Part shown: positions 26,320-32,302 of the stretch, piece by piece
How the letters are laid out: each line of letters starts with the position of its first letter
Numbering within the stretch: position 1 is the first letter of the stretch
From: a virus
Strand: one strand, 5' to 3'
DNA length: 32,302 nucleotides
Virus record (IMG/VR): IMGVR_UViG_3300049043_000107
Span: 1-32,302 of that record
Translations under genes and position numbers: made by a program
The notes under the pieces: model-generated
What the model saw: the letters and a program-made list of their open reading frames with translations, nothing else
Databases searched by the model: none
Told to the model about the DNA's origin: nothing

Positions 26320-27656
26320 AATTTCTTTGCCATATAGAATTATTTGTTTTCAAAATTGGCTCAATAGCCTTTTTGCCTTCAGAACCACCAATACCCTTAC
26401 AAAGAGTGATGTATGCATCATACATAGTGAAACCATCTTTCACCATATCAGCAATCATCTTTAAGTGTCTGATGGATAAACTGAATGAAATATTTAAATT
26501 TATCATGCTCAATATTAATATTATCATACACTCTGCACCATCTCTGACACTTGTTCTGCTGTAAGGAATGGGCAATATAATTGAATTGCTCTTTTTGTCT
26601 GTTGTGTAGACAATGGATCAATTTCAATACACATAAACCTGTCAATTAATGCTCTGTCAAGCTTTATAGAGCACCTGTATACTGACCACCCAAATTGGCT
26701 GTAGCGAAGAATACACACTCTGGATGCACTCTAATTGGCTAGTTACCATCAAATGCATATTCCATAGGTAATTCTCTACAGAAATCGAGGCATGGGAACA
26801 ACAGGTAGCTGTCAAATTTGCTATTCGAAAGCTCATCTAACAATATAATACCTGGTTTGTTATCCCTGTGAAAAGCGTGATTTGATGAATGTTTGAGGTA
26901 GTGACACCATCTTTCATATGAATAGTGTGATTACCAATAAGTGACATAATTGGGTCAGTCATTGCTACCATATATCAAATATTGTGAGAGGTAGTCCCAA
27001 TTGAGCAGCAATATTGCTAACCAATTCTGTCTTACCCACACCTGTCAGGCCTAATAACAACGTATTCACCTTTCTCAATATTACGCTTTGTAATAGCATA
27101 CAATCCCTTATCAACAATGTAATATCCATTTAAAGCTAGTATTTCTCTGAAGGAGTGCTGACATTAATAGTTGCTTCTTTTGGATAACGCTCATAGAATA
27201 CAGTGAATTTTTTAAGATAAATTATATCACTCCAAAAGTCATGTCCTTCTGGGAGCCTTCCCATACAAAAGCATTTGATAAGTTATGTTGAAGTGTTGAA
27301 ATGTCAAACTTACCGTTCTTGTTCATATTGACGTACTAATATCATTTCTATAATTTCAGAAGGAAATCCTACAAGATTATGACTGTAAGTTTCTTCCATT
27401 CTTCTGAACTTCTCTTGTTCAATCACATCTCCAAAAACTATGACCTTCTGTTGTTTCATTCCAATCAAATCCTCCCTTGCATCTCTCCAGTTCCTCTCTC
27501 ATGTTCAAATACAGAAACATCTTCAGTATTACCTTGTTCTTTTTGATAATGAAGCATTTTGATAACCACTTGATGTGGAAATCCTTCAATTTCCCCTTTA
27601 TAAACTGGTGGAGTGCATTTTGCTTCATTTCCTTAGTGTCCTAACTCTTTGTCCAT
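26318..27656 (-). CDS. MoxR/CobS-type AAA+ ATPase with two N-terminal FW-repeat modules
   Basis: Reading from 27656 through several indels gives about 446 residues. Module 1: EGFPHQVVIKMLHYQKEQG, VSVFE, GGFDWNETTEGHSFWRDVIE. Module 2: VGFPSEIIEMILVRQYEQE, FVWEGSPEGHDFWSDIIYL. Then GYYIVDKGLYAITKRNIEKG leads into the AAA+ core: Walker A GLTGVGKTELVSNIAAQLG, MTDPIMSLIGNHTIHMKDGV, Walker B GIILLDELSN, ATANLGGQYTG (sensor 1) and KLDRALIDRFMCIEIDPLST. The C-terminus is helical (KAIEPILKTNN). MoxR/CobS proteins act as hexamers with a vWA partner, here 25001-26265. The damaged frame leaves open whether the modules and ATPase are one protein or two adjoining genes. Confidence 0.72.
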
Positions 27657-27681
27657 ATGTTTATTTAATAAATAAGAGAAA

Positions 27682-27736
27682 AATGTAATATGTAATGGCA
27701 AAGGAGCAGGAAATCTCCCACTCCCTTCACCAAAAC
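27682..27736 (-). repeat. Intergenic hairpin element, copy 1 (copy 2 at 28205-28262)
   Basis: Both copies share AATGTAATATGTA(A)TGGC at one end and CTTCACCAAAAC at the other, with a stem between them (GGAG/CTCC around GGGA/TTCC here). Each lies between the end of one small gene and the start of the next. No strong U run follows on the minus strand, so it may be an RNA-processing or weak terminator element rather than a classical terminator. Confidence 0.65.
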
Positions 27737-27745
27737 ACCAATATG

Positions 27746-27876
27746 TTAAACATAGGCTCTAATAAAGGCCTCTTGAATTAAATTAAATTGTTTTGTGGTT
27801 TTCTCATGGCTTCACAAGGATGAATGTAAGCATATGCCACATTGTTCCATTTCTCATATGTGAGATTGTACGACAT
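27746..27876 (-). CDS. Small hypothetical protein (about 43 aa, one frameshift)
   Basis: It begins MSYNLTYEKWNNVAYAYIHP at 27876. After one indel near 27805 it reads KTTKQFNLIQEAFIRAYV to a stop at 27746. It is directly followed by repeat copy 1. It begins seven bases after the upstream membrane-protein gene ends. No family is recognised. Confidence 0.42.
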
Positions 27877-27882
27877 CAGCAT

Positions 27883-28190
27883 TTAAACTGACATACTTCC
27901 ATATGTTTTAATATATGAACACATATCATCAATGATGCTTTTGTCCACCATATCTCCTATACCTGCTCTTAGCCCATTATCTAATGTTTTTCTCCATTCT
28001 TCCTTTTTACTCAAAAAATAGAAATAAATGAACAACACCCCTTGAAGCAAGCCCATGCCTGTAACAAGAGACAACACCGTTATTCTGAACCCCGTCTAAT
28101 TTCATTGCTGTAAAAGCATAGAAAAACAGGGTAAATCAGATTACGAACAATGAGAAACGCTGATAAGATCAGCAAAAGTAAATTTTTCAT
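27883..28190 (-). CDS. Membrane protein (about 102 aa, frameshifted)
   Basis: The start at 28190 follows the leader AAAACACACAAAAC. It begins MKNLLLLILSAFLIVRNLI, a first membrane helix. After indels near 28125 and 28085 it continues LSLVTGMGLLQGVLFIYFYF, a second helix, then a charged domain KKEEWRKTLDNGLRAGIGDM and a helical end. It is probably an inner-membrane protein with a cytoplasmic C-terminal domain of about 50 residues. The function is unknown. Confidence 0.5.
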
Positions 28191-28204
28191 GTTTTGTGTG
28201 TTTT

Positions 28205-28262
28205 AATGTAATATGTATGGCAAGGAGAGCAGAATTAATATCTGCTTCTCCTTCACCAAAAC
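28205..28262 (-). repeat. Intergenic hairpin element, copy 2
   Basis: The stem is AAGGAGAGCAGA and TCTGCTTCTCCTT around ATTAATA, with one unpaired base. The flanks match copy 1 at 27682-27736. It lies between the coiled-coil gene stop at 28273 and the next start at 28190. The arms differ from copy 1 while the flanks are kept, which suggests that the fold and not the arm sequence matters. Confidence 0.65.
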
Positions 28263-28272
28263 CACTAATTTT

Positions 28273-28512
28273 TTAGAACAGTTCTTGTTGAAGATTAACC
28301 AATCTGGATAAGCCATCTTCTAAGCCTTCCACTTCCAATTGAGCATTAATGATTTTTTTGCTATCAAATGGATAAGCAGATTTAGCTTGTAACAGCTCTT
28401 TGTTTGCTTTTGCCAATGACCTTTTTGTAGCTAAGATGTCCGCTGCTAATTGCTGCTCTGATTCTTCCACCTTGAACTGTAGTTCCTGCTTGTCTTTCTG
28501 TTCTTGACTCAT
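28273..28512 (-). CDS. Small coiled-coil protein (79 aa)
   Basis: An intact frame from 28512 (MSQEQKDKQELQFKVEESEQ) with heptad-like leucine spacing through KRSLAKANKELLQAKSAYPF and QLEVEGLEDGLSRLVNLQ, forming a helical hairpin. Short proteins of this pattern are frequent in Bacteroidota phages. It lies next to the FW-repeat module protein, with which it may share a transcript. The function is unknown. Confidence 0.6.
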   Translation of the reverse strand: MSQEQKDKQELQFKVEESEQQLAADILATKRSLAKANKELLQAKSAYPFDSKKIINAQLEVEGLEDGLSRLVNLQQELF

Positions 28513-28562
28513 CTCCAGTCAGGGATGAATACTTCTTTACTTGTGTCTGTTCTCTTCCTTCT

Positions 28563-29219
28563 TCATTTTTTTGTGTTTTTAATTGTGAAATAATAATCGA
28601 AAAATATATGAAACTTTTTATTACGTACTACATCATTCCAAAAAGTATGTCTTTCTGGGTGTTGTCCCAGGTCGGAAGCACCAGCTTGCATCTCTTTTCA
28701 AATATCTCAACATTTTCTTTTTCCATGTTGTAATTCTTGACATTCTAGCATTCTTTCCACTATCTCAACAGGGAAATCTTTTATATCTCCACCATAAGAA
28801 CTAGATTTTTCAGAAGATTCTGGATAGATTCCAAGAAACACATTAGACCAAAATTTATTTCCTTCTGGAGAATTACTGTCTTCCAATTAAATCTCTCCAA
28901 ATGTATGTAGTATTATCTTTTGGAAAATCCCTGTTCTATCCTTCTGTCTATACACTTAATTTTTATATCTTCAGGCATACCCTTTGGATAGTCAACCTTT
29001 GAGTATTTCTCAAAGAATACATCAGTTTTTTTCAGATCTATAATTTTATGCCAAAAATCAAATCCTTCCATTGCATCACCCCAAGAAAAGCCACCTTCGG
29101 ATTTAGTACTATCAGTTTTATAAATAAAAACTTTTTCATCTTTGACTCCTGTCTGCTCATATTGTCTATGCAACATAAGCCTCTGTATTTCAAGAGGTAA
29201 TTCTTTTAAAACTTTTCAT
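28563..29219 (-). CDS. Protein made of three FW-repeat modules (about 219 aa, frameshifted)
   Basis: Three tandem modules of about 65-75 residues. A: LPLEIQRLMLHRQYEQTG, GGFSWGDAMEGFDFWHKIID, TDVFFEKYSK. B: MPEDIKIKCIDRRIEQG, RFNWEDSNSPEGNKFWSNVF. C: DFPVEIVERMLECQELQ, VEIFEKEMQAG, PERHTFWNDVVRNKKFHIFF. The shared pattern is P-x-E/D-I-x5-ML-x2-Q-x-EQG, then G-F-x-W, EG-x2-FW, and FF-x-Y. The same modules begin the AAA+ ATPase at 27656. Several indels (near 29205, 28915, 28880 and 28720) break the frame. The modules may be adaptor domains for the ATPase. No activity is known. Confidence 0.65.
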
Positions 29220-29251
29220 AATGTGTGTGTTTTGTGAATGAAAAAAAGAAA

Positions 29252-29276
29252 AACAAGAGTTGTAGAGACTCTTGTT
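29252..29276 (-). terminator. Strong intrinsic terminator
   Basis: AACAAGAGT (29252-29260) and ACTCTTGTT (29268-29276) pair perfectly. On the minus strand they are followed by TTTCTTTTTTT. It lies just upstream of the leader of the FW-repeat module gene, closing the transcript from 29.6 kb. Confidence 0.9.
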
Positions 29277-29299
29277 AAAATGCTAAATGTGTGTAGAAT

Positions 29300-29380
29300 T
29301 TATCTGGCATCATCTCCCCAAGCCTGAGCAAGGGTGATAATCATACCAAATACTACCACAAGTGTTGTGTGTGGATGCAT
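29300..29380 (-). CDS. Tiny hydrophobic ORF (26 aa)
   Basis: MHPHTTLVVVFGMIITLAQA followed by WGDDAR, from 29380 to TAA at 29300, between a small conserved gene and a terminator. One hydrophobic helix is present. It could be a membrane peptide or a chance frame. Only its position supports it. Confidence 0.3.
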   Translation of the reverse strand: MHPHTTLVVVFGMIITLAQAWGDDAR

Positions 29381-29410
29381 TTTATTTGGTTTATGGTGAA
29401 AAAATCAGTT

Positions 29411-29633
29411 TTATTCATCATCATCCTCTATTGGAAAGACAGAATTCCATTCTTCTTGTGTTATTCCAGACATCAGAAACTCCCTCTCTTACTTTTGGAA
29501 TATGAGGAATAATGTTTTGTATAAGCTCTCCAGAGCTTCTTCTATTTTCCACTCTTGTCAACTGTTCTTCTGATATGTCTATATCTAGAGTGTGTGTTTT
29601 ACCAGATAGCTGGCTTGTGCGTGTAATTTTCAT
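29411..29633 (-). CDS. Small conserved phage protein (about 73 aa, one frameshift)
   Basis: From 29633: MKITRTSQLSGKTHTLDIDI, then SEEQLTRVENRRSSGELIQN and IIPHIPKVRE. One indel near 29475 restores FLMSGITQEEWNSVF and an acidic end at 29411. The order S-G-TLDIDI - GELIQN - REFLMSGIT-EEW is that of a small protein found across many Bacteroidota phages, often near the left end of a gene block, with no known role. It lies directly downstream of the structured RNA ending near 29660. Confidence 0.65.
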
Positions 29634-29659
29634 AAACGATTGATTATCAATTAATTAAA

Positions 29660-29870
29660 AAATACTCCCTCTGCACACAGGTTGTAATAATACTACTGCA
29701 TCTTTAGCATGTGGTTTTACACTCTCATACTATTACAACCTTTTACATTCTTATGGGTTGACTAACTTACTATCCTTATCGCCTAATACACGGGCTGAGC
29801 GATTTACCCGTTGTCTAGTAATTTGTTGTTGATCAACCCATAAGAATGCATGTGTGCATTAGGGAAAATA
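29660..29870 (-). ncRNA. Structured RNA: three-way junction with inner pseudoknot
   Basis: Three nested perfect inverted repeats define it. The closing stem is TGCACACA/TGTGTGCA (29672-29679 with 29851-29858). Arm 1 is AGGTTGTAATA/TATTACAACCT (29679-29689 with 29731-29741). Arm 2 is a 16-bp stem (29746-29761 with 29833-29848). Almost no unpaired bases lie at the junction. Inside arm 2, ATCGC/GCGAT (29778-29782, 29799-29803) and ACGGG/CCCGT (29790-29794, 29807-29811) interleave as an H-type pseudoknot. On the minus strand the closing stem is followed by GAGGGAGTATTTTTT, a plausible 3' end. No long reading frame is present. The strand is inferred from the U run and neighbouring genes. Confidence 0.7.
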
Positions 29871-29882
29871 TTTTAAAAAAAT

Positions 29883-29899
29883 GAGGATGAGAAGTCCTC
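29883..29899 (-). terminator. Short terminator between two RNA domains
   Basis: GAGGA (29883-29887) pairs with TCCTC (29895-29899). On the minus strand ATTTTTTTAAAA follows. It would end a transcript coming from about 30.45 kb. Confidence 0.65.
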
Positions 29900-30457
29900 T
29901 GTGTTGTTAACGATTTATTTGTTACTCTTTCATTCCTTTCTCAAGGGAACAACACATTTTCCCCTCTCCAACTCAGTTGTAACTCATACCTGCTCTATCA
30001 TAAAGACGAGGGATGTATGCATGCTCTAATTAGACTATTACAACTGCTCACTCTTTGGGAGCTGATTACATTCCTATTGAGTTTAAGCTAACCAGTAAAC
30101 TGTTAACATACACTTGTTGGTTTTACATATAATCAGGTGGTTTCACATCTTATCATCCTATAGTTAGGCAAAAGAGCAAAATAATACTCTTAGTAATAAG
30201 AAGTCTTTATATCCACGTGAGAATGGTGCATTACGTAACACCCTAATTTATCCAACTTGCAGGTGTCATGGCTGTCCTCCAGAGCTTGGTCCAAAAAGAA
30301 CACAAGTTAGAGTTAGGAATAGTCATTAGACTTGGCGAGGTGCAGGCTGACTTGCCTGAGTGTTCATCCCTATACACTCTACGTGATCCAATAGAGAACA
30401 ACTCTATTTCTCATCATCCAGGACTGGACTATCTGCATGTTAGGCAGAACGTATCTT
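29900..30457 (-). ncRNA. Candidate large structured RNA (about 560 nt), no gene visible
   Basis: No convincing minus-strand protein is found here, even allowing indels. The segment lies between two terminators. It is crowded with local hairpins: TGTGTTGTT/AACAACACA (29900-29908, 29948-29956), CAGTTGTAA/TTACAACTG (29974-29982, 30038-30046), GGTG-CATTACGTAA-CACC (near 30225-30243), CAGGC/GCCTG (30343, 30354), GAGTGT/ACACTC (30358, 30374), ATAGAG/CTCTAT (30391, 30402), TCCA/TGGA (30417-30428) and TCTGC/GCAGA (30432, 30444). The five hairpins from 30343 to 30448 follow one another almost without gaps. Size and context recall the large ornate phage RNAs GOLLD and ROOL, but I see no proof of membership. 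A + strand frame at 30268-30459 is probably chance. Confidence 0.55.
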
Positions 30458-30464
30458 AAAAAAC

Positions 30465-30475
30465 CCTGTTACAGG
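30465..30475 (-). terminator. Short terminator after the 30479-30741 gene
   Basis: CCTG-TTA-CAGG forms a small hairpin. On the minus strand the context is GGGCCTGTAACAGGGTTTTTT. It starts four bases after the gene's stop. The ten bases GGGCCTGTAA recur near 30811 after the next gene upstream. Confidence 0.7.
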
Positions 30476-30478
30476 CCC

Positions 30479-30741
30479 TTATAACATTCTCATCCAATCT
30501 GGTGTGCCATCAAAAATGGTATATGAACAATCATCAACCAATCTTCTATGATAACTTACTCTATAGATTAAAGGTGATATTCTGTCCACTCTTTGTATGA
30601 CACAATTAGGAAGAAAGTTCTCAACCCACCATTTATTGGTATCCCTAATAGATTGAGCTAATGATGCTTCTCTAAAGATGTCATATTTACATTAAGCAAT
30701 TCATTCTGTTGCTCTAATGTTATTTCAATCTCTTTTACCAT
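30479..30741 (-). CDS. Small hypothetical protein (about 87 aa, one frameshift)
   Basis: From 30741: MVKEIEITLEQQNELLN. After an indel near 30685 it reads KYDIFREASLAQSIRDTNKW and WVENFLPNCVIQRVDRISPL, ending CSYTIFDGTPDWMRML at 30479. It has a helical first half and a strand-rich second half. No family is recognised. It is an isolated gene between structured RNA and another small gene. Confidence 0.5.
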
Positions 30742-30768
30742 AACAATGTGTTTAGCTGTATACAGCCA

Positions 30769-30830
30769 TTTTGGTGAAAAGAAATAGTGGTGAGAACCAG
30801 ACCCCATTACAGGCCCAGTTCACCAAAATT
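30769..30830 (-). terminator. Long hairpin at the end of the 30807-31055 gene
   Basis: ATTTTGGTGAA (30769-30779) and TTCACCAAAAT (30820-30830) are perfect inverted repeats of 11 bases with a 40-base loop. The upstream arm lies in the last codons of the gene. No U run follows, so it may be an mRNA-end stabilising or processing hairpin rather than a terminator. Confidence 0.45.
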
Positions 30831-31055
30831 AGTTACAGTGTGTGTGTACTCTATAAGATCAACACTACCAGGAGCTTTATCTCTAAGCCTACTAAAGTAA
30901 GCAGTGGCAAAGGTGTTGTAGTTGTTAACCTGCTCCATAGAGTCACAGGATACAGCTTTGTCTTTGAGTCTTTGCTTAAAAGACTGGTGAGCTTCTTCTA
31001 ATACATCTTGAAGAGTAGTAGAGATGATGATACGTTGAGTATATGTGAGGTTCAT
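30807..31055 (-). CDS. Small hypothetical protein (82 aa)
   Basis: An intact frame from 31055 (MNLTYTQRIIISTTLQDVLE) to 30807. It is helical, with EEAHQSFKQRLKDKAVSCDS and NNYNTFATAYFSRLRDKAPG, then a short strand end (NFGELGL). The last codons form one arm of a long hairpin. It is the only gene between two structured non-coding stretches. No family is recognised. Confidence 0.5.
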   Translation of the reverse strand: MNLTYTQRIIISTTLQDVLEEAHQSFKQRLKDKAVSCDSMEQVNNYNTFATAYFSRLRDKAPGSVDLIEYTHTVTNFGELGL

Positions 31056-31065
31056 AAAATTGGTA

Positions 31066-31760
31066 GTTTAGCTCTCCTAAACCAGAGATAAATGGTGACC
31101 CCTGTAGATATATCATTTACCATAAATATGTTATATTGTTATGCAAGGATTTCATTTAAGGAATGTATGTCTTCCAGCCCTTGAACCGTATTAACGTCAT
31201 AACTAACCCTATTTACCCAATGAATTCTAGCTGACTCACAACACTAGAACTAAAAGTACATTTCATCCACAGAACGCACTAGCCTTAACACCTGCTAGTA
31301 AAGAAAAGCACTCTCAACTTCTTTTAACAGTTGAGCAACTCTCACATGACCAGTTCCTATTCCTAAACTTAGCAGAAGGAACACACTGCTTTAAAAACGT
31401 ATGCAATGAACCAGATAGTCTTAAACCCATAAGAATTTGCAATTATAGAAACCCCTAATAGAAAACTTCTACGATTACATATCCTTGTTCTTTTGTGCAT
31501 TGAATGTGTTTTTTGGTGAATTAATGCTATATGTATATCAATAGAAGAATAAATTGATGAATTGCTATTTGATGGCTAAATGCAATGAAGGAGGACACAC
31601 CCACTCTCTAACTAACAGATAATCAATGAGTTATGAAGGAAAATGGAACGAATTTCTTCAATTAATTCCCTCCCTTCGGACTAATTCATTATTCCCCACC
31701 CATATATCACAGAATGAAGAGAATGTGTCCGCATTACACGAACACATTCTTTCCTGTGGA
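31066..31760 (-). ncRNA. Candidate structured non-coding region (about 700 nt), no gene visible
   Basis: No frame of useful length exists on either strand, and the minus-strand translation does not look protein-like even with indels. Local hairpins are frequent: GAATGTGT/ACACATTC (31721, 31742), GTTCCT/AGGAAC (31353, 31377), CTCAACT/AGTTGAG (31313, 31329), ACTAGC/GCTAGT (31278, 31294), TTCTAG/CTAGAA (31225, 31244) and GTTTAG/CTAAAC near 31066-31082. AACCCATAAGAAT at 31424-31436 is identical to one arm of the 29.7-kb three-way junction (29835-29847). ATGCAATGAA occurs twice, near 31401 and 31580. A long 5' leader of the small gene at 31055, or an independent RNA, are both possible. Confidence 0.45.
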
Positions 31761-31762
31761 TA

Positions 31763-32189
31763 TTAAGCATTTACAGCTGCACCCTTTGCCAACATTTTCA
31801 AGCAATTCATCAGTTACAGGAGCTGCCTTCTAAAGATTTGTAAATCTTTTTGATTCTCACCTCACTACCTGCAAGCTTTTCTGCCTGATTAACAGATTGA
31901 CAGTTGTCAAATTCAGAGTGTCAACAGTGCGAGTGATTTCAGCACCCTCAGAGTCAACCTCTTTAACCTCTCTTTGACCTGTGATGAACTCAACAGAATA
32001 GAGCTCTTCACTATCAAAAAGCTGACAAAACTTATTATCACTCTCAACATTGAAAACTGTACCGTTGTAGCGATACTGATTATAAGTCTTCTTGTCCTTA
32101 GCTCTTTGGCCATTCTTGTAAGGCAAACCTTTTCTAAGTAAAAGTGATTTTACCTACCTGAGCACTTCCAATTGAATAGTTGTATTCAT
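31763..32189 (-). CDS. Conserved small phage protein (about 142 aa, frameshifted)
   Basis: From 32189: MNTTIQLE, then (indels near 32165 and 32145) SAQVGKIT, LRKGLPYKNGQRAKDKKTYN, FCQLFDSEELYSVEFITGQR. Further indels near 31920 and 31830 lead to DNCQSVNQAEKLAGSEVRIK, KAAPVTDELL and KMLAKGAAVNA at 31763. The centre is strand-rich with many charged residues. It is the most upstream gene seen in this transcript and lies between hairpins on both sides. I recognise no enzyme motif. Confidence 0.5.
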
Positions 32190-32209
32190 AACGATTTTAA
32201 AGTTTTTAT

Positions 32210-32224
32210 AGTGCTGTCTGCACT
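32210..32224 (-). terminator. Small hairpin in the leader of the 32189 gene
   Basis: AGTGC-TGTCT-GCACT forms a five-pair hairpin. On the minus strand ATAAAAACTTT follows, with no U run, so it is more likely a leader structure. A second hairpin, TTGGGG-ATG-CCCCAA, lies just upstream at 32253-32267. The rest of 32225-32302 shows no gene. Confidence 0.35.
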
Positions 32225-32302
32225 TTATGATTAATGATTGTTATGAGGCAAATTGGGGATGCCCCAAACTTACCTTTACAAGAGCTCTGAGTAGAGGCCG
32301 TC

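Noticed and set aside
30268-30459. Plus-strand frame of 63 residues
   Set aside because: It lies in a hairpin-rich non-coding block, is opposite to all neighbouring genes, and its translation shows no recognisable fold or start signal.
29640-31760. CRISPR array
   Set aside because: The repeats are inverted and irregular, with no regular spacing or direct-repeat series.
871-32302. Alternative genetic code (stop reassignment) as the cause of broken frames
   Set aside because: Frames break by shift, not by repeated in-frame use of one stop. TAA, TAG and TGA all serve as terminal stops. Only one in-frame TAA was found.

Overview
The window is two unrelated pieces of DNA. Positions 1-33 match the end of an Oxford Nanopore ligation adapter. 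Positions 34 to about 870 carry a CCCCACA tandem repeat and a cyanobacterial-type nanE gene (N-acetylmannosamine-6-phosphate 2-epimerase) on the + strand. From about 870 to the end the DNA is AT-rich, almost every gene is on the minus strand, and the gene content is that of a large tailed phage of Bacteroidota, most like a crAss-like phage (Crassvirales). That assignment rests on remembered family features, not on a search. The adapter and the frequent single-base frameshifts inside clearly conserved proteins point to a poorly polished nanopore contig. Most broken genes are therefore probably intact in nature, and I give each reconstructed gene as one span.

Reading the phage part in its direction of transcription (high to low coordinates): 32.2-29.6 kb holds a few small genes and two long gene-poor stretches full of local hairpins, which look like structured RNAs. 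One is a compact three-way junction that ends in a U run. 29.6-25.0 kb holds a MoxR/CobS-type AAA ATPase, its probable von Willebrand A partner, and a separate protein built from the same roughly 65-residue modules as the ATPase N-terminus. 24.9-19.4 kb holds many tiny genes, several overlapping at ATGA: a predicted outer-membrane beta-barrel, lipoproteins, membrane proteins, a stand-alone DnaA domain IV-like protein and an odd tRNA-Leu-like gene.

19.2-5.5 kb is the DNA replication block: ParB-like protein, family B DNA polymerase, DnaB-type helicase, SF2 helicase, P-loop ATPase, single-strand-binding-like protein, Toprim primase, a DUF932-like protein and uracil-DNA glycosylase. It is followed by an rIIA-like GHKL ATPase and a conserved protein cut by the chimeric junction.

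Two genes are interrupted by group I introns at their most conserved motifs. The polymerase is split inside motif A by an intron encoding a GIY-YIG endonuclease. The rIIA-like gene is split inside its G-rich ATP-lid motif by an intron encoding a LAGLIDADG endonuclease. For the polymerase intron, the P1 and P10 pairings can be read directly and give exact splice sites. Minus-strand genes are generally preceded by A/C-rich leaders without Shine-Dalgarno sequences, which fits a Bacteroidota host. Intrinsic terminators divide the region into several transcription units.
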